Source of the DNA: Pseudomonas sediminis
GTDB lineage: Bacteria > Pseudomonadota > Gammaproteobacteria > Pseudomonadales > Pseudomonadaceae
Reading direction: 5' to 3'
Assembly (NCBI RefSeq): GCF_002741105.1
Contig: NZ_NIQU01000004.1
Span: 477,474-541,473 of the forward strand
DNA length: 64,000 nt
Under the pieces are notes generated by a model. It was not told where the DNA came from and did no database searches. It saw only the letters and a program-made list of their open reading frames with translations. A program made the translations under genes and the position numbers. Within the stretch, counting starts at the first letter, position 1; the number at the start of each line of letters is the position of its first letter. Positions 57,335 through 64,000 of the stretch are shown piece after piece.

Positions 57335-58341
57335 CAGCGCAGTACCTCCAGATGCACGTCGGCGGCTTCGAAGCGCGCCAGCGCGGCGTCGATGTCGCCA
57401 CCGGTCAGGGCCAGGGTGAGCTGGCCGTAGGGGGTGTCCTTGATGCGGTCGATACGCCCGGCGAGGATGCTGTAGTCCACCCCGGTCTCACGTGCCACGG
57501 TGCCCAGCAGCGGGGCGTAGGTGGCGTCGCCCTGGAAGGTCAGGCGCAGGATGCGGCCTTCGACATGAGCGAAGTCATCGCGCTGTTCGGCTTCGTCGAC
57601 ATGCTCGGACTCCTGCACGAAACGCTTGGTGGTCGGGTGCTGCGGGTGCAGGAACACCTCGGCCACCGGGCCTTCCTCGACGATGACACCAGCGTCCATC
57701 ACCGCCACGCGGTCGCAGACGCGGCGGATCACGTCCATCTCGTGGGTGATCAGCACGATGGTCAGGCCCAGTTCGCGGTTGATCTCGGCCAGCAGGTGCA
57801 GCACGGCGGTGGTGGTCTGCGGGTCGAGGGCGCTGGTGGCCTCATCGCACAGCAGGATCTTCGGTCGCGTGCTCAGCGCACGGGCAATGCCGACGCGCTG
57901 CTTCTGCCCACCGGAGAGCTGCGCGGGGTATTTGTTGGCGTGATCCTGCAGGCCGACGCGCGCCAGCAATTCGGCGACGCGGGTATCGATCTCGGCGCGG
58001 CTCAGCTCGCCGGCCAGACGCAGCGGCATGGCGATGTTGTCGGCGACGGTCTTCGACGACAGCAGATTGAAGTGCTGGAAGATCATCCCGACCTGCTGGC
58101 GGAAGCGACGCAGGCCATTGGCATCGAGGGCGGTGACATCGACGCCGTCGATCTCGATGCGCCCGCCGGAGGGTTCCTCCAGGCGGTTGATCAGGCGCAG
58201 CAGGGTGCTCTTGCCGGCGCCGGAATGGCCGATGATGCCGAACACCTGGCCGCTGCCGACCTGCAGCGTGGTGGGCTGCAGTGCCGGAATCTCGCGGCCT
58301 GCGACGCGGTAGGCCTTGTGGACGGATTGAAACTGGATCAC
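57334..58341 (-). CDS. metN: Methionine ABC transporter ATPase MetN
   Basis: A 335-residue ATP-binding protein: Walker [10 protein letters not shown], signature [15 protein letters not shown], Walker [14 protein letters not shown]-loop ITHEMDV, and a C-terminal NIL domain (about 260-335) that senses methionine and shuts the transporter. I choose the GTG at 58341, where the family normally begins ([10 protein letters not shown]); a longer reading from 58422 would add 27 residues of untypical sequence. No SAM riboswitch seen upstream. Confidence 0.94.
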   Translation of the reverse strand: MIQFQSVHKAYRVAGREIPALQPTTLQVGSGQVFGIIGHSGAGKSTLLRLINRLEEPSGGRIEIDGVDVTALDANGLRRFRQQVGMIFQHFNLLSSKTVADNIAMPLRLAGELSRAEIDTRVAELLARVGLQDHANKYPAQLSGGQKQRVGIARALSTRPKILLCDEATSALDPQTTTAVLHLLAEINRELGLTIVLITHEMDVIRRVCDRVAVMDAGVIVEEGPVAEVFLHPQHPTTKRFVQESEHVDEAEQRDDFAHVEGRILRLTFQGDATYAPLLGTVARETGVDYSILAGRIDRIKDTPYGQLTLALTGGDIDAALARFEAADVHLEVLR

Positions 58342-58527
58342 GCGAACGACCTTTTGGGTGTGTTCAGTCGCCGGCTCCAGAGGGTTGTCGAGCCGGCGCA
58401 TCGAGCGCCGGGTAGGGCGCAAAAGTGCGCTAGTTTACCCGGCAGTGTTTAGGCCGAGAAAATCTTTGTAGGCCTATGGTTATTACAAAATTGCATTACC
58501 GATCAGCGGTAGTGCGCGCGCCCTTCC

Positions 58528-59373
58528 TCAGTTGCGTTGTGGGCTCAACAGCAGGCGCGGTACCTGTTGTGGCGCGATCTTCTGGCTCAACTGCGGACGG
58601 AAGCTCGGGTCAAGCTTCTTGATCCGCGCCGAGAGCAGCGCCGCGACCCAGGGGTAATCCTTGGCCTCGCGCACTTCGATGCGCACTGCGCAGCGAAAGG
58701 TCACGACATCGGCGGCTACGCCGTCGAGCAGTCGGCGCAGGTTTTCGTTGTCCTGGCTGTCCAGCATAGGCAACGCCACGACGCTGGTGGCGGCGCTCGG
58801 ATCGATCAGGCGTGCCTTGGGCGTACGCTCGGCCACGGGTGCCGGCTGGCTCGCAGCTGCCGGAGTGGTTGCTGCCTTGGTCGCGGCCTGGCGTTCACTG
58901 GCCAGGCGCTGCTGACGCAGTTGTTGCTGACGCTCGGCATCGAGCTTGGCGGCGGCATCGCGCGCCTGCTGCTCGGCGGCCGTCTGGCGGGCCGTACGTG
59001 CGCTGTCGATGGCCTGGTTGAGGTCGTGACTCAGAGCCGGCGCCTGTGGCATCAGGCTGCGGGCCTGGCCCAAGGCCTGCGCGGCGCGATCCAGATCGCC
59101 CTGCTGCAGTGCTTCGCGGCCCTGTTCCATATAGGCCTCGGCCAACTGGCGCTGGTACTGCTCCAGGCGCGTGTCGCGGCTGGCGCGCTGCTGCAGGGTG
59201 TTGAGCTGGCTACGCGCATCGTCGAGACGCTCTTCGGCCAGGCTCAGGTCGAGCTGGCGGAAGGCGATGACCAGATCATCGACCGGCGGGAGGCTGTGCT
59301 GCTGGCTGCTCTGGCAACCGGCCAGAAGTAGAACCAGAAAAAGCGGAAGACCACGAAAAGCGAACGACTTCAT
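58528..59373 (-). CDS. Lipoprotein with TPR-like helices and coiled coil, unknown
   Basis: A 281-residue predicted lipoprotein: signal and lipobox LVLLLAGCQSS. The N-terminal half has TPR-like helices (REALQQGDLDRAAQALGQAR), the middle is an Ala/Gln/Arg-rich coiled coil (about 150-190), and the C-terminus is a compact domain. Located between metN and znuB, as its homologue in P. aeruginosa is. Function unknown. Confidence 0.83.
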   Translation of the reverse strand: MKSFAFRGLPLFLVLLLAGCQSSQQHSLPPVDDLVIAFRQLDLSLAEERLDDARSQLNTLQQRASRDTRLEQYQRQLAEAYMEQGREALQQGDLDRAAQALGQARSLMPQAPALSHDLNQAIDSARTARQTAAEQQARDAAAKLDAERQQQLRQQRLASERQAATKAATTPAAASQPAPVAERTPKARLIDPSAATSVVALPMLDSQDNENLRRLLDGVAADVVTFRCAVRIEVREAKDYPWVAALLSARIKKLDPSFRPQLSQKIAPQQVPRLLLSPQRN

Positions 59374-59462
59374 AACTACGCGTCTCGAATTGTGCAAAAA
59401 ACGCGCAATCATACAGGTTCGTACCGCTGATTTCATCTTGATCGGCTACGCAGAGCGCGCCA

Positions 59463-60251
59463 TCAGCTGTTGCGCTTGGGCAGCGCAAAGCTGGCCAGGA
59501 ATAACGCAGCAGCGCTGACCACGATGGATGGCCCGGCCGGTGTGTCCTGATACCAGGACAGCGCCAGACCGCAGCACACCGCCATCAGGCCGAGCAGGCT
59601 GGCGCCCACGGCCATCTGTTCCGGCGTGCGTGCGTGGCGCTGGGCGGCGGCGGCGGGGATGATCAGCAGGGAAGTGATCAGCAGCACGCCGACGATCTTC
59701 ATCGCCACGGCGATCACCACAGCGATCAGCAGCATCAGCGCCAGGCGAATCGCTGCTACCGGCAGGCCTTCGACCCGTGCCAGTTCTTCGTGCACGGTGA
59801 TCGCCAGCAGCGGTCGCCACAACCACGCCAGCAGCGCCAGCACCAGGGCGCTGCCGCCGATGATCCAGGCCAGATCGGTGGTGCTGACGGCGAGCAGGTC
59901 ACCGAACAGGTAGCTCATAAGGTCGATGCGCACGTCATGCATGAAACTCAGCGCCACCAGGCCCAGTGACAGGGTGCTGTGGGCGAGGATACCCAGCAGG
60001 GTGTCGGAGGCCAGCGGCTGGCGCTGCTGCAGGGTCACCAGCAGCACGGCGAGCAGCACGCAGCCTACGGTCACCGTCAGGGTCGGACTGACGTCAAGCA
60101 TCAGGCCCAGCGCCACGCCGAGCAGGGCCGCATGGGACAGGGTGTCGCCGAAGTAGGCCATGCGCCGCCACACCACGAAGGAGCCGAGCGGTCCGGCCAC
60201 CAGGGCCAGGGTAAGGCCGGCGAGCAGGGCGTTGAGAAGGAAATCGGGCAT
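59463..60251 (-). CDS. znuB: Zinc ABC transporter permease ZnuB
   Basis: A 262-residue inner-membrane permease with seven to eight helices (FLLNALLAGLTLALVAGPLG, GDTLSHAALLGVALGL and others). ATG 60251 overlaps the znuC stop by one base; an in-frame TTG at 60263 is an alternative. Carries zinc released by ZnuA into the cell. Part of the zur-znuC-znuB operon. Confidence 0.94.
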   Translation of the reverse strand: MPDFLLNALLAGLTLALVAGPLGSFVVWRRMAYFGDTLSHAALLGVALGLMLDVSPTLTVTVGCVLLAVLLVTLQQRQPLASDTLLGILAHSTLSLGLVALSFMHDVRIDLMSYLFGDLLAVSTTDLAWIIGGSALVLALLAWLWRPLLAITVHEELARVEGLPVAAIRLALMLLIAVVIAVAMKIVGVLLITSLLIIPAAAAQRHARTPEQMAVGASLLGLMAVCCGLALSWYQDTPAGPSIVVSAAALFLASFALPKRNS

Positions 60252-61039
60252 CAGTGTTTGCAACCAGGGCCGTGAACGTGAGCCGGGCCGTGGATGGTCA
60301 GGCCGGGCTGAACCACGCCGCCATGCAGGTCGTGAGCGTGGTCATGATGGTGGTGGTAGACGGCCAGGCTCTTGGCGTCCTGGCCGAACAGTTCGATGAA
60401 GGCTGGGTCACCGCTGACCTGCTCAGGGTGACCGGAACAGCACACATGGCGGTTGAGGCAGACCACCTGATCAGTGGCGCTCATCACCAGGTGCAGGTCG
60501 TGCGAGACCATCAGTACGCCGCAGCCATGGCGTTCGCGCAGCCGCGAGATCAGCCGATACAGCTCTGCCTGGCCGGCGACGTCGACGCCTTGTACCGGCT
60601 CGTCGAGCACCAGCAGTTGCGGCTCGCGCAGCAGGGCGCGGGCCAGCAGTACGCGCTGCATCTCGCCACCGGAAATGCTCTGCAGCGGGCTGTCGATCAC
60701 CTGCTCGGCACCGACCTCGGCCAGTGCTGCCAGGGCGCGCTTGCGATCCACCCCAGGCACCAGGCGCAGGAAACGCAGCACCGAGAGCGGCAGGGTCGCG
60801 TCGACGTGGAGTTTTTGCGGCATGTAGCCGATGCGCAGGCGCGGCGCTCGGCGCACGTTGCCGCTGTCGGGTTGGAGCAGGCCGAGCACCACGCGTACCA
60901 GGGTGGTCTTGCCGGCGCCGTTGGGGCCGATCAGGGTGACGATCTCGCCGGGCTGTACGCTGAGCTGCACATCGTCCAGAACCGGCTGGCCGTTGAAGCT
61001 GACAGCGACGCCGTCGAGGCGGATCAGCGCATCGCTCAT
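60251..61039 (-). CDS. znuC: Zinc ABC transporter ATPase ZnuC
   Basis: A 262-residue ATPase: Walker [10 protein letters not shown], signature [16 protein letters not shown], Walker [14 protein letters not shown]-loop VSHDLH. The C-terminus is histidine-rich ([15 protein letters not shown] and on to HVHGPGCKH), probably binding zinc as a local sensor or store. Start overlaps the zur stop by four bases. Confidence 0.95.
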   Translation of the reverse strand: MSDALIRLDGVAVSFNGQPVLDDVQLSVQPGEIVTLIGPNGAGKTTLVRVVLGLLQPDSGNVRRAPRLRIGYMPQKLHVDATLPLSVLRFLRLVPGVDRKRALAALAEVGAEQVIDSPLQSISGGEMQRVLLARALLREPQLLVLDEPVQGVDVAGQAELYRLISRLRERHGCGVLMVSHDLHLVMSATDQVVCLNRHVCCSGHPEQVSGDPAFIELFGQDAKSLAVYHHHHDHAHDLHGGVVQPGLTIHGPAHVHGPGCKH

Positions 61040-61521
61040 GCCGCGCCCTTGCAGCCTGCGCAGAGGCCGACCACTTCCACGGTCTGGCTTTCGACGACGA
61101 AGCCAACGCCGGCCGCCCCGTCGACGATGGCCTGGCTGATGGCCGGTTGCTCCAGCTCGGTAGCCGCGTGGCAGCTACGGCAAATCAGGAACTGGCCCTG
61201 ATGCGCGTGCTCAGGGTGGCTGCAACCGACGAAGGCGTTAAGTGATGCGATGCGGTGCACCAGGCCGTTTTCCAACAGGAAATCCAGTGCGCGGTACACT
61301 GTGGGCGGCGCCGCGCGGCGACCGTCTTCATCGCTCAATACGCCGAGGATGTCATAGGCGCCGAGCGGCTTGTGGCTGGCCCACACCAGCTCCAGCACGC
61401 GCTTGCGCAGGGCAGTCAGGCGCAGGCCCTGGCGCGCGCAGATGGTTTCGGCCTCGGCCAGGGCATGGCTGACGCAGCGAGAATGGTCATGAGGGCGTGA
61501 AGCCAGGGGCGTGTCGGTCAT
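61036..61521 (-). CDS. zur: Zinc uptake regulator Zur
   Basis: A 161-residue Fur-family repressor that binds DNA when loaded with zinc. The DNA-binding domain has [14 protein letters not shown] and [11 protein letters not shown]; structural-zinc cysteine pairs are CRSC and CAGC, and regulatory histidines lie in [12 protein letters not shown]. First gene of zur-znuC-znuB; it probably controls this operon, znuA and the 24-30 kb zinc locus. ATG at 61521 is used; the TTG two codons upstream is an option. Confidence 0.94.
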   Translation of the reverse strand: MTDTPLASRPHDHSRCVSHALAEAETICARQGLRLTALRKRVLELVWASHKPLGAYDILGVLSDEDGRRAAPPTVYRALDFLLENGLVHRIASLNAFVGCSHPEHAHQGQFLICRSCHAATELEQPAISQAIVDGAAGVGFVVESQTVEVVGLCAGCKGAA

Positions 61522-61547
61522 GGGCAAGGACGGCGCTGAGAAGAGAC

Positions 61548-61560
61548 GTTATTATGTTAC
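61548..61560. promoter_or_regulatory. Degenerate Zur box between zur and znuA
   Basis: GTTATTATGTTAC agrees with GTTATA-N-TATAAC at 9 of 12 positions. It lies 27 bases upstream of the zur start, the same distance as the box at 27282 from dksA2, and beside the divergent znuA. Confidence 0.55.
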
Positions 61561-61567
61561 CTGTTCA

Positions 61568-61707
61568 GGGCGCCTCTAAAAACTACCTGCGTTGCCATCG
61601 CAGCGTTAAAAACAGACTCAAAATGCTCATTTACAGCTCGTAAACTGCGCTTTTTCGCCTGTTTTTGCCTTGCGCTGACTGCCTCGCCTACGTTTTCAGA
61701 GGCGCCC
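61568..61707. repeat. MITE-like element of 140 bp
   Basis: GGGCGCCTCTAAAAAC (61568-61583) and GTTTTCAGAGGCGCCC (61692-61707) are terminal inverted repeats with one or two mismatches. The inside has no coding frame of note and is AT-richer than the flanks. Elements with GGCGCCTCTAAAAA-type ends are, to my knowledge, scattered in Pseudomonas genomes; copy number here is not visible. Confidence 0.75.
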
Positions 61708-61731
61708 TTCAATCCAATCCGAGTATGCCCC

Positions 61732-62676
61732 GTGTTGCGCCTTTTCTGTCTCTTTACCCTGTTTTTCGTCGCCAGCGCCCAAGCCGAAGTGCGTGTGCTG
61801 ACCAGTATCAAACCGCTGCAACTGATCGCCGCAGCGGTGCAGGACGGCGTTGGCGAACCCGAGGTGTTGCTGCCGCCCGGTGCTTCGCCGCACCACTATG
61901 CGTTGCGCCCGTCCGACGTACGGCGAGTGCGTGATGCTGACCTGCTGTACTGGATCGGACCGGACATGGAGGCCTTCCTGCCGCGCGTGCTGGGTAGCCG
62001 TGACAAGCCCCAGGTGGCCGTGCAGGACCTGCCCGGTATGACCCTGCGCCACTTCGGCGATAGCCACGACGAACACGATCATGACCAAGACGAACATGAT
62101 CATGGCCACGAACATGCCAGCGATCAGCTTGGCCATGACCACGATCATCGTCCGGGCAGTCTGGATGCGCATCTGTGGCTGGCTGCGGGCAACGCCAAGG
62201 TCATCGCCGCCCGCATGGCGGCAGACCTGACCAAGCTCGACGTGGCCAACGCAGCGCGTTACGCCGCCAACCTGAAAGCTTTCGAAGCACGTCTGGATGC
62301 GCTCGATGGCCGTATTCGCCCGCAACTGGCCGCCTTGCAAGGCAAGCCGTACTTCGTTTTCCACGAGGCCTTCGACTATTTCGAGGCTGCCTACGGCCTC
62401 AAGCACGACGGTGTATTCAGCGTGCTGACCGAAGTACAGCCCGGTGCGCGGCATGTCGCTGCCATGCGCGAGCGCCTGCAGCAGACGGGGCCGAGCTGCG
62501 TGTTCAGCGAACCGCCGCTACGTCCGCGTCTGGCTGAAACCCTTACCGCAGGCTTGCCGGTGAAACTGGCGGAACTGGATGCCTTGGGCGGCGCCTTGCC
62601 GGTCGACGCCAGCGGTTACGAGCAACTGCTGGAGAATCTGGCTGGCGGCCTGAGCGAGTGCCTGAATAGCTTGTAA
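61732..62676 (+). CDS. znuA: Zinc-binding periplasmic protein ZnuA
   Basis: A 314-residue high-affinity zinc-binding protein. Signal peptide (LFCLFTLFFVASAQA), zinc ligands in SPHHYALRPSDVRR and HLWLAAGN, and FHEAFDYFEAAYGL. A histidine/aspartate-rich loop (about residues 112-140, DEHDHDQDEHDHGHEH in part) is typical of ZnuA and collects zinc. The GTG at 61732 is the only fitting start but has a weak ribosome site; an inserted repeat lies just upstream. Divergent from zur. Confidence 0.93.
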   Translation: MLRLFCLFTLFFVASAQAEVRVLTSIKPLQLIAAAVQDGVGEPEVLLPPGASPHHYALRPSDVRRVRDADLLYWIGPDMEAFLPRVLGSRDKPQVAVQDLPGMTLRHFGDSHDEHDHDQDEHDHGHEHASDQLGHDHDHRPGSLDAHLWLAAGNAKVIAARMAADLTKLDVANAARYAANLKAFEARLDALDGRIRPQLAALQGKPYFVFHEAFDYFEAAYGLKHDGVFSVLTEVQPGARHVAAMRERLQQTGPSCVFSEPPLRPRLAETLTAGLPVKLAELDALGGALPVDASGYEQLLENLAGGLSECLNSL

Positions 62677-62704
62677 GATCTTTGGCTTCGTGAAGGTTTT
62701 TCAC

Positions 62705-62761
62705 GTAGCCCGGATGCAATCCGGGAGCGATAGCAACGGCCCCTGATTGCATCCGGGCTAC
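62705..62761. repeat. Perfect inverted repeat with CCCGGATGCAAT arms
   Basis: GTAGCCCGGATGCAAT (62705-62720) and ATTGCATCCGGGCTAC (62746-62761) are exact reverse complements. A related single arm is near 29667-29683. It lies between znuA and the MFS gene. Confidence 0.85.
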
Positions 62762-62893
62762 AACTAATCGAACGTCCTGCCCCGTGGGAAGGGCTGCAGC
62801 CGCGCCCCGTCGAGCTACGAACTGTAACCACCGCCTCGTTGCCGCCCGCATGCGCAAACCACTAGGCTTGCGCTTTTGCCGCGAGCGCCCGTC

Positions 62894-64000
62894 ATGTCGC
62901 CCACTGCACTTCGCCCGTCCAACGCCACGCTGGTGCTGCTGGCCTCGCTCTACTGTGCTCAGGGTTTGCCATCCGGGCTGATCGCCCACTCGCTACCGGT
63001 GCTGCTGCGCCAGCATGGCGTCGACCTGGCGCTGATTGGCTTGCTCAAACTGCTGGCGCTGCCCTGGCTGCTCAAGGTGTTCTGGGCACCCTGGATCGAC
63101 CGTCTGGCCTCGCCCCGACTGGGCCATCACCGTGGCTGGATCCTGCCGCTGCAAAGCGGCGTCATCGCCTGTGTCGCGGCATTGGCGCTACTCGCCCCGC
63201 AGACATTGTTCGGCTCCGGCCTGTGGTTGTTGCTCGGCTTGCTGCTACTGATCAACCTGCTGGCCTCGACCCAGGATATCGCCACCGACGGGCTCACCGT
63301 GCGCTTGCTACCCGAGCGCTGGCGCGGCTTGGGGAACAGCCTGCAGGTGGGCGGCTACAAGGTTGGCATGATCGTCAGCGGCAGCGGCCTGTTGCTGGTG
63401 ATCGACCCGTTGGGCTGGAATCTGGCTGTGGGGGTGGTGGCCGGGCTGATCCTGCTGATGACCGTACCGATCTGGCTGTTTCCCGAGCGTCGCGTGTTGC
63501 CGTTCCAGCCTGCTCTTGCTGAGAACGCTCTCGGCCCACGTCTGCTGTTCGACCACTACCGTGGCCTGTTGGCGCAACCCGGCATGCTGCTGTGGCTGGC
63601 GGTGGTACTGACCTTCAAACTGAGCGACTCGCTCGGCTCGCCGATGATCAAACCGATGCTGGTGGATCAAGGTTGGAGCACCGCAGCGCTAGGCCAACTG
63701 ACCCTGATCAGCAGCCTGGCCGGGATCGGCGGCGCCTTGCTGGGTGGCTTGCTCTACGCGCGCATCGGCGTGCTGCGTGCCTTGATTCTGTTCGGCGCCC
63801 TGCAAGCCATCGGCATCGCTGCCCTGGCCTTGCTGGTGGGGCAGGGCGCCAATACCGGGTTGGTCTATGCCGTGACCCTGTTCGAGCAGGTGGCCGACGG
63901 CATGTCCACCGTCGCCCTGTTCGCCGCGATGATGCGTATGTGTCGCCCCGAACACGAAGGCGCCGACTTCACCTTGCAGGCCTCGGCACAGTTGCTGCTG
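62894..64000 (+). CDS. AmpG/FptX-like MFS transporter (partial, runs off the window)
   Basis: At least 369 residues of a major-facilitator protein, cut by the window end. It begins LVLLASLYCAQGLPSGLIAH, has the LKVFWAPWIDR loop motif and NLLASTQDIATDGLTVRLLP, a pattern shared by AmpG muropeptide permeases and RhtX/FptX siderophore importers. The TDG form leans to the RhtX/FptX side. ATG 62894 follows a GCGAGCG-like site. Substrate cannot be fixed without the C-terminus. Confidence 0.85.
   Translation, partial: MSPTALRPSNATLVLLASLYCAQGLPSGLIAHSLPVLLRQHGVDLALIGLLKLLALPWLLKVFWAPWIDRLASPRLGHHRGWILPLQSGVIACVAALALLAPQTLFGSGLWLLLGLLLLINLLASTQDIATDGLTVRLLPERWRGLGNSLQVGGYKVGMIVSGSGLLLVIDPLGWNLAVGVVAGLILLMTVPIWLFPERRVLPFQPALAENALGPRLLFDHYRGLLAQPGMLLWLAVVLTFKLSDSLGSPMIKPMLVDQGWSTAALGQLTLISSLAGIGGALLGGLLYARIGVLRALILFGALQAIGIAALALLVGQGANTGLVYAVTLFEQVADGMSTVALFAAMMRMCRPEHEGADFTLQASAQLLL

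Noticed and set aside
58342..58527. SAM riboswitch before metN
   Set aside because: No S-box-like conserved core or terminator/antiterminator pair could be seen.

Overview
The window looks like a chromosomal segment of a Pseudomonas species. GC content and codon use are high-GC Pseudomonas-like throughout. Gene order recalls blocks known from the P. aeruginosa PA53xx-PA55xx region: znuA-zur-znuC-znuB-lipoprotein-metN-metI-metQ, pyrQ/folE2/dksA2/COG0523, a glutamine-synthetase-like gene with aminotransferase and GntR regulator, sdaA, betT and uvrD. The scattered short palindromic repeats are also typical of the genus. The exact species cannot be fixed by eye; a P. mendocina/oleovorans-like strain is plausible. 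I see no rRNA, tRNA, CRISPR array, prophage or IS transposase.

Layout. 1-6.4 kb: the tail of a sensor kinase, a DctD-type sigma-54 activator, a sigma-54 (-24/-12) promoter with a structured leader, and a TAXI-type TRAP transporter (binding protein, fused permease, DUF1850), then a secreted DUF3617 protein. 6.4-10.7 kb: an iron-type TonB receptor with likely Fur boxes, a PepSY membrane protein and a periplasmic solute-binding-like protein. 10.7-16.7 kb: cardiolipin synthase, a BCCT transporter, L-serine dehydratase and a divergent LysR regulator. 16.8-18.5 kb: a small basic protein and a lower-GC gene encoding a probable HEPN-domain protein, the best candidate for an acquired defence gene. 18.6-23.8 kb: a DnaQ-like exonuclease, a cNMP/CBS/DUF294 protein, LemA and DUF2207.

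23.8-29.6 kb is a divergent zinc-limitation locus around a near-perfect Zur palindrome. Leftward run folE2, a hisI paralogue, yidD, a gamma-carbonic anhydrase and a pyrC-type dihydroorotase; rightward run dksA2 (with three of four zinc cysteines replaced), a COG0523 GTPase and DUF1826. A second COG0523 GTPase follows at 30.4 kb. The zinc importer itself (znuA, zur-znuC-znuB) lies at 59.5-62.7 kb, so much of a cell's zinc-starvation response sits in this one window.

31-36 kb holds a hydrolase, small conserved proteins, a thioesterase and two unrecognised exported proteins. 36-39.8 kb is a probable polyamine/amine catabolic pair with a GntR regulator and palindromic operators. 39.9-46.1 kb holds a SUKH-like protein, a three-gene unrecognised envelope cluster, an elaA-type acetyltransferase split by an in-frame TGA, a Tim44-like protein and a TetR-like regulator. 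46.2-48.5 kb has two near-identical DctP-type TRAP binding lipoproteins without a permease. 48.5-55.7 kb: uvrD, a PAS-GGDEF-EAL protein with a degenerate GGDEF motif, a VOC protein, LysR and GFA genes. 55.8-58.3 kb: metNIQ. The window ends inside an AmpG/FptX-like MFS transporter.
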